DNA of 64,000 nt from Qipengyuania marincola (lineage in GTDB: Bacteria; Pseudomonadota; Alphaproteobacteria; Sphingomonadales; Sphingomonadaceae), in NCBI RefSeq assembly GCF_029688625.1, contig NZ_JARULC010000004.1:1-64000 (forward strand), written 5' to 3'. The position numbers and the translations under genes are program-made. This document shows positions 35,558-44,155 of this stretch, piece by piece (within the stretch, counting starts at the first letter, position 1; the number at the start of each line of letters is the position of its first letter). Below the pieces are notes generated by a model, which worked only from the letters and a program-made list of their open reading frames with translations, was not told the DNA's origin and searched no databases.

Positions 35558-37873
35558 ATGCGCCAGAAGGAATTGCGAATAGCGCTGGTCTGTTATGGCG
35601 GGGTGAGCCTCGCCGTCTACATGCATGGCGTGACGCGCGAGTTGTGGCAGCTTGCCCGCGCCAGCCGGGATCATCATGCGCAAGGCGCGCCGCGTAGCGG
35701 CGTCGATTCGGTCTATCGCGGTCTCCTGGAGCGCATCGAGGACCGTCACGACCTGCGCCTGCGCGTTTTGCCCGACATCATGAGCGGGGCCAGTGCCGGC
35801 GGCATCAACGCCGTGTTCCTCGCGCAGGCAATCCATTCCGGGCAGTCTCTCGAACCGCTGACCGATCTGTGGCTCGAAGTCGCCGATGTCGACCAGCTGG
35901 TCGATCCGGCGGCAAAGCCCATGTGGCGCATGTCGAAGATCTACGCGCAGCCCTTCGCCAACTGGCTGCTCAGTCGCCCGGGGAGCGACATCGCCGATAC
36001 CGTCGCTCCCGAAACGCGGCGCGAGGTCGAGCGCAAGGTGTCTCACCTCATCAGGGGCCGCTGGTTCGAGCCGCCGTTTTCGGGGCTCGGCTTTTCGCGC
36101 CTGCTGGAGAAGGCGTTCTCGGCGATGGAACAGACGCGCGCCGAGGCTCCTCTCCTGCCGCCAGGCCATCCGCTCGATCTGTATGTGACCGCGACCGACT
36201 TCCACGGTCACATGGAATTGCTGCATCTCAACAGCCCGCCCGTGGTCGAGGATACCGAGCATCGCATGCCGATATCGTTCCGCGCGCGCGCGCCCCTGCA
36301 TGGAGGCGAGGGGCTCGCCAATCCGCTTGAGCTCGTATTCGCTGCGCGCGCGACCGCCAGCTTCCCCGGCGCTTTCCCGCCTCTGCGCATGGAGGAAATG
36401 GACGCGCTTTCGACCGAAAGCGGTCGCAGCTGGCCGGGACGCGACGCTTTTCTGGAGCGCGTGATGCCGGTTCATGTGATGCGCAACACGGTCGATCATG
36501 TGTCGCTGATCGACGGCTCGGTCCTTGTGAACAAGCCCTTCGCCGGGGCCATTGGCGCACTGCGCGGCAGGCCCGCTCAACGCGAAGTCGACCGGCGCTT
36601 CATCTATGTCGACCCGCGGCCCGATCGCTTCGGCAGGGCCGAGGGCGCCAAACACGAACCGGTCGGCTTTTTCTCGGCAATTTTCGGCTCACTCTCGACG
36701 ATCCCGCGCGAACAGCCGATCCGCGACAATCTGGAACAGCTGGAGAACCAGACGCGCGAGGCGGAGCGCATCGGGAGGATCGTGACCTCGCTTCGGCCCG
36801 AGGTCGATGCGGCGGTCGAGAAACTGTTCGGGCGCACTCTCTTTCTCGACCGACCCACACCCGCGCGGCTCGGCAATTGGCGGCGCAAGGCGCAGCAGGC
36901 GGCGGCGGAACAGGCTGGTTTCGCCTTCCACTCTTACGCGCAGGCAAAGCTTAGTGGCATCGTGCGCAGACTGGCGGACCTTGCGCTGGCTGCCGCGCCC
37001 CGGCTTGCGATCGAGGACAGCGGGCCGATCGAAACAGTTTTGCGCGAGGAACTGCGCCGCCGCGGGCTGGACCGGCTGTCTGCGCCCGCCGGTGGGGCCA
37101 CGCCCGAGGCGATAGCCTTCTTCCGTGAACACGATATCGGCTTTCGCATCCGCCGCCTTCGCCTGCTTGCCCGTCGCCTGGCCCGCGATTGGGAGGCAGA
37201 CCCCGAAATCCCTGACGATGCCCTCGAGCAGGCGCGCGACACTGTATACGCGGTCCTTTCGCTGTATTTCGAGAGGGAGGGCGTCACGGCGCTAGGCCCG
37301 GCATTCGAGGGCGTGGCAGAGCAGGTCATGGCGGATCCCGGCACCCTGCTCGACATGCTGGATGCCAAGCGGCTGCTCCCGGAAATCGACGATCGGGCGG
37401 AAGCCATGCTGTCAGAGGCGCTGGTCGTTATGCCGAAGAACCTGCGACGGCGGATGCTGTTCGCCTACCTCGGCTTCCCCTTCTACGACGCGGCAACTCT
37501 GCCGCTGTCTCGAAACGAGGGGCTCACCGAATTCGACGTGGTCAAGGTAGACCGGATCAGCCCGGATGATGCTCGCAGCATTCGCGAAGGCGGATCGCAG
37601 GCGACATTGCGCGGGCTGGAGTTCTATAATTTTGGCGCTTTCTTCAGCCGCGCCTATCGCGAAAACGATTACCTCTGGGGGCGGCTGCATGGCGCCGAAC
37701 GCATGATCGACCTTGTGTGTTCAACACTGCCAGAGCCGATATCCGAAGACGCGCATCGCGAGTGCAAGCGCGATGCCTTCCATGCAATTCTTGACGAGGA
37801 GCAGGCTTCCGGCCGATGCTCGCTCGCCTTGATCGACCAGCTTCGCAGCGAGGTGGACGAGCGAATGCCCTGA
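35558..37873 (+). CDS. Large patatin-like phospholipase, DUF3376-type C-terminus
   Basis: A 771-aa protein. Residues ~1-365 form a patatin lipase: oxyanion loop GGVSL (14-18), nucleophile Ser79 in GASAG (77-81), and catalytic Asp in LIDGS (around 319). The ~400-residue C-terminal region (DUF3376-like, helical, Arg-rich) has no catalytic motif I recognise and may regulate or recruit substrate. Probably cytoplasmic or peripherally membrane-bound; no signal peptide. ATG 35558 chosen since the fold begins at once (MRQKELRIALVCYGG). Divergent from radA, convergent with the MBL gene. Confidence 0.9.
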   Translation: MRQKELRIALVCYGGVSLAVYMHGVTRELWQLARASRDHHAQGAPRSGVDSVYRGLLERIEDRHDLRLRVLPDIMSGASAGGINAVFLAQAIHSGQSLEPLTDLWLEVADVDQLVDPAAKPMWRMSKIYAQPFANWLLSRPGSDIADTVAPETRREVERKVSHLIRGRWFEPPFSGLGFSRLLEKAFSAMEQTRAEAPLLPPGHPLDLYVTATDFHGHMELLHLNSPPVVEDTEHRMPISFRARAPLHGGEGLANPLELVFAARATASFPGAFPPLRMEEMDALSTESGRSWPGRDAFLERVMPVHVMRNTVDHVSLIDGSVLVNKPFAGAIGALRGRPAQREVDRRFIYVDPRPDRFGRAEGAKHEPVGFFSAIFGSLSTIPREQPIRDNLEQLENQTREAERIGRIVTSLRPEVDAAVEKLFGRTLFLDRPTPARLGNWRRKAQQAAAEQAGFAFHSYAQAKLSGIVRRLADLALAAAPRLAIEDSGPIETVLREELRRRGLDRLSAPAGGATPEAIAFFREHDIGFRIRRLRLLARRLARDWEADPEIPDDALEQARDTVYAVLSLYFEREGVTALGPAFEGVAEQVMADPGTLLDMLDAKRLLPEIDDRAEAMLSEALVVMPKNLRRRMLFAYLGFPFYDAATLPLSRNEGLTEFDVVKVDRISPDDARSIREGGSQATLRGLEFYNFGAFFSRAYRENDYLWGRLHGAERMIDLVCSTLPEPISEDAHRECKRDAFHAILDEEQASGRCSLALIDQLRSEVDERMP

Positions 37874-37883
37874 TCGTCGGCCC

Positions 37884-38771
37884 CTAGTCGCGCGCGTCGA
37901 GGCTCCGGTAGATGGCGGTCACGAAACCGTCTGCATCGATGAAACCCTCGCCGCGATCGAAATCGGCTAGCGGCTTGGCCGCGAGTGCTTGGTCGAGCGT
38001 ATTGCCGCCAATTCGCAAATCACGCACGCGGTCGACGGCCTGGCCGATCATTGCACGATAAGCGACCAGTTCGGCCTTGTTCGACATCGGCCCGTGACCC
38101 GGGATAACTTTGGTTTCGCCGTCGATCATGCGGATGACTGCGTCCAGCGAATTCATCGCATCGATGACATTGCCGCCGGAGCTCGTGTCGATGAAGGGAA
38201 ACCCGGGGATCTTGAAATAGAGGTCGCCCATGTGGACGACATTCGCACCGTGCCAATACACGATGCTGTCGCCGTCGGTATGACCGCCACCGAGGAACAT
38301 GACGTCGGTCCGATAGCCGTTGAGATGCATTGTCACGCCCTGACCATAGGTCACCACGGGCAGCGCCGCATCGGGAGCAGGAGGGACCGGGCGTTCACCT
38401 TCGCGCCCTTCGGCAAGACGGGTCCGGACGTTGTGATGGGCAAAGATCAACGCGCCCTTCTCGCCGAGGTTTTCGTTCCCGCCGGTGTGGTCGCCATGCC
38501 AGTGAGTATTGATGACGAAGCCGACTGGCTGCGCGCCGAGTTCGGCGACGGCGGCCTCGATCTTCGCGGTCAGCGGCGCGAACTGGTCGTCGATCAGGAC
38601 GGTGCCGTCTTCGCCATGGCTCACCCCGATATTGCCGCCCGCCCCGAACAGCACGGCTATGCCCGGCGCGACTTCCTCCGCAGTGATCTCGACATCATCA
38701 AAATTGCGCTGGGCGGAAAGGGGTGTGGCCGCAAGCACGGCAACGGTGGCGTAAGCGACGATCTTCTTCAT
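37884..38771 (-). CDS. Secreted MBL-fold hydrolase (cyclase/lactamase-like)
   Basis: A 295-aa metallo-beta-lactamase-fold protein with a signal peptide cleaved near LSAQ (about 20). Zinc ligands H90-W-H92-G-D94-H95 in THWHGDHTGG, His in GGGHTDGDS, Asp in HMGDLYF and His in IPGHGPMS are all present, so a dinuclear site is expected. It resembles the SoxH/quinoprotein-relay-associated and B-type hydrolases; beta-lactamase activity cannot be claimed from sequence. Confidence 0.85.
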   Translation of the reverse strand: MKKIVAYATVAVLAATPLSAQRNFDDVEITAEEVAPGIAVLFGAGGNIGVSHGEDGTVLIDDQFAPLTAKIEAAVAELGAQPVGFVINTHWHGDHTGGNENLGEKGALIFAHHNVRTRLAEGREGERPVPPAPDAALPVVTYGQGVTMHLNGYRTDVMFLGGGHTDGDSIVYWHGANVVHMGDLYFKIPGFPFIDTSSGGNVIDAMNSLDAVIRMIDGETKVIPGHGPMSNKAELVAYRAMIGQAVDRVRDLRIGGNTLDQALAAKPLADFDRGEGFIDADGFVTAIYRSLDARD

Positions 38772-38832
38772 GACACTCTCCCTCTGCCGCTCGTGCTAGG
38801 CGCGGGCGAGGTCGCTGTCGAGCCGCGAGTAT

Positions 38833-39954
38833 TCAGCCGCCGAAAGCGGTTTTAAGCTTATCGAAAAAGCCGCGGCTTTCGGGGCACTCGTCGCCCGTCT
38901 CGGTGTCGCGGAATTGTTCGAGCAACGCGCGCTGTTCCTTGCTGAGCTTCGTGGGCGTTTCGACCGCGATCTCGACCACCAGATCGCCGCGACCCCTCCC
39001 TTGCAACACCGGCATGCCGGCGCCGCGCTGGCGCAACTGCTTGCCCGACTGGATGCCGGCAGGGATCTCGATCGTAACCTCGTCGCCATCAATATTCGGG
39101 ATGTCGATAGAGCCGCCAAGCGCTGCCTTGGTGAAGCTGATCGGCACGCGCGTGCCGAGCGTCGTGCCCTCTCGCTGGAAGATCTCATGCGGCTTGACGT
39201 GCACGAAGATATAGAGGTCGCCCGGAGGTGCGCCGCGTGGCCCCGCTTCGCCTTTACCGGATAGCCTGATGCGGGTGCCGGTATCGACGCCGGGCGGGAT
39301 TTCGACCGCGAGCGTCTGCTCCCGATCGACACGCCCTTCCCCGCCGCAGTCGCGACAAGGGGAGGTAATGACTTCGCCACTGCCGTGGCAATTGGGGCAC
39401 GGGCGCTCCACGACGAAGAAGCCCTGCTTTGCACGCACCTGGCCGCGACCACCACACAGGTTGCAGGTTCGCGCGCGTGTACCGGGCGTCGCGCCCGAGC
39501 CGTGGCAGGTGTCGCAATTCTGGGAGACTTCGATTTCGACCTCGGTGGACTTGCCGTGGAAGGCTTCCTCGAGCGAAATCTGCATATCGTAACGAAGATC
39601 GGCGCCGCGGCGCGGCTGGGCACGCCCTCCTCCGCCAAAAGCACTGCCGAAAATCGTTTCGAAAATATCGCCGATATCGCCGAAATCGGCTCCGGGATGG
39701 CCGCCACCCGGGCCGCCGCCGTTCTGGAAAGCGGCATGGCCGAAGCGATCGTAGGCCGCTCGCTTCTGCGGATCCTTGAGGCATTCGTAAGCCGCGCTCA
39801 CGGCCTTGAACTTCGCCTCGCTCTCGCCGCACCCCGGATTGCGATCGGGGTGATGCTTCATCGCGAGCTTGCGATAGGCGCTCTTGATGGTCGCACCGTC
39901 CGCATCGCGCGAAACGCCGAGCAGCTCGTAAAAATCGACTTCAGTCGCTGACAT
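38833..39954 (-). CDS. dnaJ: Chaperone DnaJ
   Basis: A 373-aa Hsp40. The J domain has HPD at 35-37 (KHHPDRNPG), then a Gly/Phe-rich linker (GGGPGGGHPG), four CxxCxGxG zinc repeats (CDTCHGSG, CNLCGGRG, CPNCHGSG, CRDCGGEG), and the C-terminal substrate-binding domain. It stimulates DnaK ATPase. Transcribed after dnaK with a 73-bp spacer holding a strong hairpin. Confidence 0.97.
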   Translation of the reverse strand: MSATEVDFYELLGVSRDADGATIKSAYRKLAMKHHPDRNPGCGESEAKFKAVSAAYECLKDPQKRAAYDRFGHAAFQNGGGPGGGHPGADFGDIGDIFETIFGSAFGGGGRAQPRRGADLRYDMQISLEEAFHGKSTEVEIEVSQNCDTCHGSGATPGTRARTCNLCGGRGQVRAKQGFFVVERPCPNCHGSGEVITSPCRDCGGEGRVDREQTLAVEIPPGVDTGTRIRLSGKGEAGPRGAPPGDLYIFVHVKPHEIFQREGTTLGTRVPISFTKAALGGSIDIPNIDGDEVTIEIPAGIQSGKQLRQRGAGMPVLQGRGRGDLVVEIAVETPTKLSKEQRALLEQFRDTETGDECPESRGFFDKLKTAFGG

Positions 39955-39977
39955 ATTCTTCCCTACCCGAAATCATA

Positions 39978-40009
39978 CCGCCACCGGAGCGCGAGGGCAC
40001 CGGTGGCGG
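39978..40009 (-). promoter_or_regulatory. Strong hairpin between dnaK and dnaJ
   Basis: CCGCCACCGG (39978-39987) and CCGGTGGCGG (40000-40009) form a perfect 10-bp stem with a 12-base loop. On the - strand no T-run follows, so it is not a classical intrinsic terminator. It may tune relative dnaK/dnaJ levels by mRNA processing or 3'-end stabilisation. Confidence 0.7.
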
Positions 40010-40027
40010 ATCGATTTCCATCAGCGA

Positions 40028-41962
40028 TCAGTTCTTGGAGTCTTCGTCGACTTCCGAGAATTCGGCGTCGACCACCTCTTCCTCGGCATCACCACCTTCA
40101 GGCGCTGCTGCGTCACCTTCGGGCGAAGCGGACTGGGTGTTAGCCTGCTCCTGCTCGTAGATCGACTGGCCCATCTTCATGGCAGCCTGCGTCAGTTCCT
40201 CGGCTGCCGAGTTGATGGCAGCGGCGTCATCGCCTTCAAGCGCCGCCTTGGTAGCCGCGATCTTGGCTTCGACGTCGGACTTGAGCGAAGCGTCGATCTT
40301 GTCGCCATGCTCTTCGAGCTGCTTTTCCGTGGTGTGCACAAGGCTGTCCGCCTGGTTGCGCGCTTCCACGCTTTCGCGACGCTTCTTGTCCTCTTCGGCA
40401 AACTTCTCGGCATCCTGAACCATCTGGTCGATGTCGGAATCCGAAAGACCGCCCGAGGCCTGGATGCGGATCTGCTGCTCCTTGCCCGTGCCCTTGTCCT
40501 TGGCGGACACGTTCACGATGCCGTTGGCGTCGATGTCGAACGTGACCTCGATCTGCGGCACGCCGCGCGGTGCAGCGGGAATGCCGACGAGGTCGAACTG
40601 ACCGAGCAGCTTGTTGTCCGCCGCCATCTCGCGCTCGCCCTGGAACACGCGGATGGTCACGGCCTGCTGGTTGTCCTCGGCCGTCGAGTAGGTCTGCGTC
40701 TTCTTGGTCGGGATGGTGGTGTTACGGTCGATCATGCGGGTGAACACGCCGCCGAGCGTCTCGATACCGAGCGACAGCGGGGTCACGTCGAGCAGCAGCA
40801 CATCCTTGACGTCGCCCTGGAGGACGCCGGCCTGGATGGCAGCACCCATGGCCACGACTTCATCGGGGTTCACGCCGGTGTGCGGCTTCTTGCCGAAGAA
40901 TTCCTCGACCACTTCGCGAACCTTGGGCATGCGGGTCATGCCGCCGACGAGGACCACTTCGTCCACGCCGCCCTTGTCGATGCCGGCATCGGCCAGCGCC
41001 TTCTTGCAGGGCTCCAGCGTGCGCTTGATCAGGTCGCCGACCAGCTGCTCCAGCTTCGAGCGCGTGAGCGTTTCCACGAGGTGGAGCGGGGTGGTCGCGC
41101 CGCCTTCCATGCGCGCGGTGATGAAGGGCAGGTTGATTTCGGTCTGGGCCGAGCTCGACAGCTCGATCTTGGCCTTTTCCGCCGCTTCTTTGAGACGCTG
41201 AAGAGCGAGCTTGTCGGTCTTCAGGTCCATGTTTTCCTTCTTCTTGAACTCTTCCGCGAGGTATTCGACGATCGCGCTGTCGAAGTCCTCACCGCCAAGG
41301 AAGGTGTCGCCATTGGTCGACTTCACTTCGAATACGCCATCGCCGATCTCGAGGATCGAGACGTCGAAGGTACCGCCGCCAAGATCGTAGACGGCGATGG
41401 TCTTGCCGTCTTCCTTGTCCATGCCATAGGCGAGCGCAGCTGCAGTCGGCTCGTTGATGATGCGCAGCACTTCGAGGCCGGCGATCTGGCCGGCATCCTT
41501 GGTTGCCTGGCGCTGGGCGTCGTTGAAGTAGGCAGGGACGGTGATGACGGCCTGCTTCACGTCCTCGCCGAGATAGCTCTCGGCGGTTTCCTTCATCTTC
41601 TGGAGGATGAAGGCGGAAACCTGGCTGGGCGAATATTCCTCGCCGCCCGCTTCGACCCATGCATCGCCGTTCTTGCCCTTGACGATGTCGTAGGGGACGA
41701 GATCCATGTCCTTCTTTGTGGTCGGATCGTCGAACCGGCGGCCGATCAGGCGCTTGATCGCGAACAGCGTGTTGTCGGGATTGGTAACGGCCTGGCGCTT
41801 GGCAGGCTGGCCGATCAGGCGCTCGTTATCCTTGGTGAAGGCGACGATCGAGGGCGTGGTGCGCGCGCCTTCCGAATTCTCGATGACCTTGGGCTTGCCG
41901 CCGTCCATCACCGCGACGCAGGAGTTGGTGGTGCCGAGGTCGATACCGATTACTTTTGCCAT
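40028..41962 (-). CDS. dnaK: Chaperone DnaK (Hsp70)
   Basis: A 644-aa Hsp70. [17 protein letters not shown] begins the ATPase domain, with [26 protein letters not shown] and [10 protein letters not shown] as further signatures, and a substrate-binding domain and acidic EEVVDAEF C-terminal tail for co-chaperone contact. ATG at 41962 matches the family start; an upstream ATG at 42025 is not conserved. A sigma-32-type promoter lies about 110 bp upstream. Confidence 0.98.
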   Translation of the reverse strand: MAKVIGIDLGTTNSCVAVMDGGKPKVIENSEGARTTPSIVAFTKDNERLIGQPAKRQAVTNPDNTLFAIKRLIGRRFDDPTTKKDMDLVPYDIVKGKNGDAWVEAGGEEYSPSQVSAFILQKMKETAESYLGEDVKQAVITVPAYFNDAQRQATKDAGQIAGLEVLRIINEPTAAALAYGMDKEDGKTIAVYDLGGGTFDVSILEIGDGVFEVKSTNGDTFLGGEDFDSAIVEYLAEEFKKKENMDLKTDKLALQRLKEAAEKAKIELSSSAQTEINLPFITARMEGGATTPLHLVETLTRSKLEQLVGDLIKRTLEPCKKALADAGIDKGGVDEVVLVGGMTRMPKVREVVEEFFGKKPHTGVNPDEVVAMGAAIQAGVLQGDVKDVLLLDVTPLSLGIETLGGVFTRMIDRNTTIPTKKTQTYSTAEDNQQAVTIRVFQGEREMAADNKLLGQFDLVGIPAAPRGVPQIEVTFDIDANGIVNVSAKDKGTGKEQQIRIQASGGLSDSDIDQMVQDAEKFAEEDKKRRESVEARNQADSLVHTTEKQLEEHGDKIDASLKSDVEAKIAATKAALEGDDAAAINSAAEELTQAAMKMGQSIYEQEQANTQSASPEGDAAAPEGGDAEEEVVDAEFSEVDEDSKN

Positions 41963-42071
41963 GGTTTCCCCATCAGTTGCTTCGTTGGACGCTGCCATTC
42001 GGTCCCCCGCTATCGGCGGGACCACTCGGCAGCTCGTTCGAGTGGTGTGTTAGGTGTGTGTTACTCGGGCG

Positions 42072-42099
42072 ATATAGGAGTGGTTTTGCTTGGCACAAG
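42072..42099 (-). promoter_or_regulatory. Heat-shock (RpoH/sigma-32-type) promoter of dnaK
   Basis: On the - strand, CTTG (42096-42099) is followed after 17 bases by CCTATAT (42072-42078). This fits the alphaproteobacterial RpoH consensus CTTG-N17/18-CYTATNT. The start would lie near 42064, leaving a ~100-nt leader before the dnaK ATG. Strong match and right gene context. Confidence 0.8.
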
Positions 42100-42148
42100 G
42101 GACCCGGCGGGCTAGATTTTTACTCCTGTTCGTCGCGGAGACACTTCC

Positions 42149-42631
42149 ATGAATTTCAAACCCTTTGCTGCTGCCTTCCTCGTGATAACTTCCTTCGGCG
42201 CTGTGGCTTGCTCGGATGGCGGGGCCGAAAACGATGCGGCGGCCGAGGCCAATTCTACCGGGCTCGAAGTCGCCAATGCGCGCCTGGTGCTGCCGGCAGT
42301 TTCCGGCAATCCGGCCGCGGTCTATTTCGACCTCGGCAACAAAGGCGATCGCAACGTCGCAGTGCGCAGCGCGTCCATCGAAGGCGCCAGCAATGCGCAA
42401 ATGCACGACACGATGGAATGGAGCGGCGAGATGACGATGGGCGAAATGGGCCCATTGACGATTGAGGCCGGCGACACGGTCTCGTTCGAACCGGGCGGCA
42501 TGCATGTCATGGCCTTCGATCTCGACCCCTCGCTCGAAGCTGGCGGGACGACCGCGATGACGCTCACCGTTGCCGGCGGCAAGACCGTGACCGCGGATGT
42601 TGCAATCGTCGCGGCGGGTGACGACCGCTGA
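42149..42631 (+). CDS. PCu(A)C-family copper chaperone lipoprotein
   Basis: A 160-aa lipoprotein with lipobox FGAVAC (Cys21). The PCu(A)C domain carries Met and His copper ligands: AQMHDTMEWSGEMTMGEM and GGMHVMAFD fit the H(M)x10Mx21HxM pattern. Such periplasmic chaperones deliver Cu(I) to cytochrome oxidase CuA/CuB sites. Divergent from dnaK; stop TGA is at 42629-42631. Confidence 0.88.
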   Translation: MNFKPFAAAFLVITSFGAVACSDGGAENDAAAEANSTGLEVANARLVLPAVSGNPAAVYFDLGNKGDRNVAVRSASIEGASNAQMHDTMEWSGEMTMGEMGPLTIEAGDTVSFEPGGMHVMAFDLDPSLEAGGTTAMTLTVAGGKTVTADVAIVAAGDDR

Positions 42632-42726
42632 ACGACCTGCGCGACAGCCTGAACGTCGAGAGCCACGAACACAGCCTGGACGAAAAATGCCCGGTCGGCG
42701 GTGAAAGACGGCTGACCAGCGGCGAG

Positions 42727-43170
42727 GTGACCCTGGCGCGATCGGTTTTCGGGACCGCCATCGATTACGACCGGGTCACCATCAGACGGCGCAAGTGGTT
42801 TCCGCTACAGCCCCGGCGGATCACCATGGCGCCGCGTGGCCACCTCCATTTCCATCCCGCAAGCGAAGCCTATTGCGAGGATTTCAGTACGGCGAGCCTC
42901 ACTCGCCAAGGGCTGTTTATTCACGAGATGGTCCATGTCTGGCAGGTCCAGACGCTGGGCAAGTGGTACCTTGTAACTCGCCGGATGCCCTGGGCCCGCT
43001 ACGATTACAGTCTTAAACCGGGCTGGCCGCTCGAGCGTTACGGGATCGAACAGCAGGCAGAGATTGTGAAGCATGCCTTCTGGCTGAGAAACGGAATGCG
43101 GATCGCCGGCGCCGCGGACGTATCCGCCTACGACCTCCTCGTCCGCTTTCCAGGGACATCGGTCGTGTGA
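42727..43170 (+). CDS. Vgr-related protein of sphingomonads (metal-peptidase-like HExxH variant)
   Basis: The reading frame encodes about 147 aa from GTG 42727. It resembles a small protein family seen in sphingomonads and labelled Vgr-related: TLARSVFGTAIDYDRV, then HEMVHVWQVQTLGKWY with an HEMVH (HExxH-type) motif. The family normally starts further upstream (an LTPGE-like stretch), and that stretch, LTSGEV, is encoded here too. But no ATG, GTG or TTG lies in frame between the preceding TGA (42619-42621) and 42727, so the true start is unclear; CTG 42712 is one alternative. Stop overlaps the next GTG (GTGA). Confidence 0.7.
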   Translation: MTLARSVFGTAIDYDRVTIRRRKWFPLQPRRITMAPRGHLHFHPASEAYCEDFSTASLTRQGLFIHEMVHVWQVQTLGKWYLVTRRMPWARYDYSLKPGWPLERYGIEQQAEIVKHAFWLRNGMRIAGAADVSAYDLLVRFPGTSVV

Positions 43171-43739
43171 CCGATTTCGAGTTCGCTTTCATCCTCTATG
43201 CGCTGCTGCTCGGTCTCTCGCTGATCGAATTGCTGGCGGGACTTGGCCGAGCGCTCGAACTGAAGTTTGCCAGTAATGCGGGCGGCGCGACATTCACTAT
43301 CGGATGGCTGACTCCGGCGCTCGCGATATTCGTGATGCTCGATCTCTTGAGCTTCTGGATATTCGCCTGGCGCCTGCAGGACCAGATCGCTGTGGACGCG
43401 CTTTCGCTCCTCGCGGTGATGGTCTTTGCCTCATCCTACTACCTCGCCGCGCGGCTCGTTTTTCCGTCCGAACCGGATCGGTTCGCGGATCTCGACACCC
43501 ATTATTTCAGGGTCAAGAAGGTCGTCATGGCGATCCTCATCGCGCTCGTCTTCGTACAATGGGGCTATCTTCTCACGGTCCCCGGCTTGCGCGACTCGCT
43601 GTTCTCTCCACTCTCGCTTGTGGCGACAGGTGTTCTCGTGGGCCTGATGGCGGCGGTCGCCTTTATTCGATCGGCGACGCTCAATCTGATCCTGCTCGGG
43701 CTTCTGATCGTGCGCTATCTGGTCATCTATGCAATCTAG
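43167..43739 (+). CDS. Six-helix membrane protein, function unknown
   Basis: A 190-aa integral membrane protein with about five or six hydrophobic segments (near 5-25, 48-70, 78-97, 115-133, 140-162, 168-190) and few charged residues. Start GTG 43167 overlaps the upstream stop by 4 bp, supporting co-expression with the Vgr-related protein. I cannot place it in a family. A hairpin terminator follows. Confidence 0.75.
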   Translation: MTDFEFAFILYALLLGLSLIELLAGLGRALELKFASNAGGATFTIGWLTPALAIFVMLDLLSFWIFAWRLQDQIAVDALSLLAVMVFASSYYLAARLVFPSEPDRFADLDTHYFRVKKVVMAILIALVFVQWGYLLTVPGLRDSLFSPLSLVATGVLVGLMAAVAFIRSATLNLILLGLLIVRYLVIYAI

Positions 43740-43747
43740 CCTGACAG

Positions 43748-43788
43748 CGAAAAGGCCGCCCCGGTCGTGGCAGGGACGGCCGTTTTCG
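43748..43788. terminator. Bidirectional hairpin terminator
   Basis: CGAAAAGGCCG (43748-43758) and CGGCCGTTTTCG (43777-43788) form a stem with one bulge, flanked by A and T runs on both sides. It lies between convergent genes ending at 43739 (+) and 43803 (-), so it can terminate both. Confidence 0.75.
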
Positions 43789-43802
43789 CCTGATTTGGCT
43801 TC

Positions 43803-44093
43803 TCACCAATACCGCGCGTAGCGGTCGTCGTAGCGGCAATCATCGTCGACATAGCGCCCGTCGCCATAATAGCCGTCGCACTCGTCATTCTTGTCGGTCG
43901 CATAGCCGACGACACCGCCGATAGCAGCGCCGGCGAGTGCGTAGGTCTTGATGTCGTCGCCAAGAATCGCGCCAAGGCCGGCCCCGGCAGCAGCACCGGC
44001 GGCCGCCCCTTCGACGGCGTAATTCTGCGCGCAGGCACCAAGCGACAAGGTGGAAAGAGCAAGCGCCGGGGCGAGTATGAGCTTCGAATTCAT
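43803..44093 (-). CDS. Glycine-zipper outer-membrane lipoprotein
   Basis: A 96-aa lipoprotein with lipobox LSLGAC (Cys21). The mature part has a Gly/Ala-rich glycine zipper (EGAAAGAAAGAGLGAILGDDI and ALAGAAIGGVVGYATD), then an Asp/Tyr-rich tail. It resembles 17-kDa surface antigen-type/YMGG-type proteins with unknown function. ATG 44093 chosen since the signal peptide starts there. Confidence 0.8.
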   Translation of the reverse strand: MNSKLILAPALALSTLSLGACAQNYAVEGAAAGAAAGAGLGAILGDDIKTYALAGAAIGGVVGYATDKNDECDGYYGDGRYVDDDCRYDDRYARYW

Positions 44094-44155
44094 GGGGTAT
44101 CTCCGTTTGCGTCCCTGTTGGACGAAATACGGAAGTAGGGCCCTCATGTTCCTGC

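Noticed and set aside
40307..42115. Long + strand frame (about 602 codons) opposite dnaK
   Set aside because: Antisense shadow of a conserved GC-rich gene; His/Asp-rich low-complexity product with no known fold.
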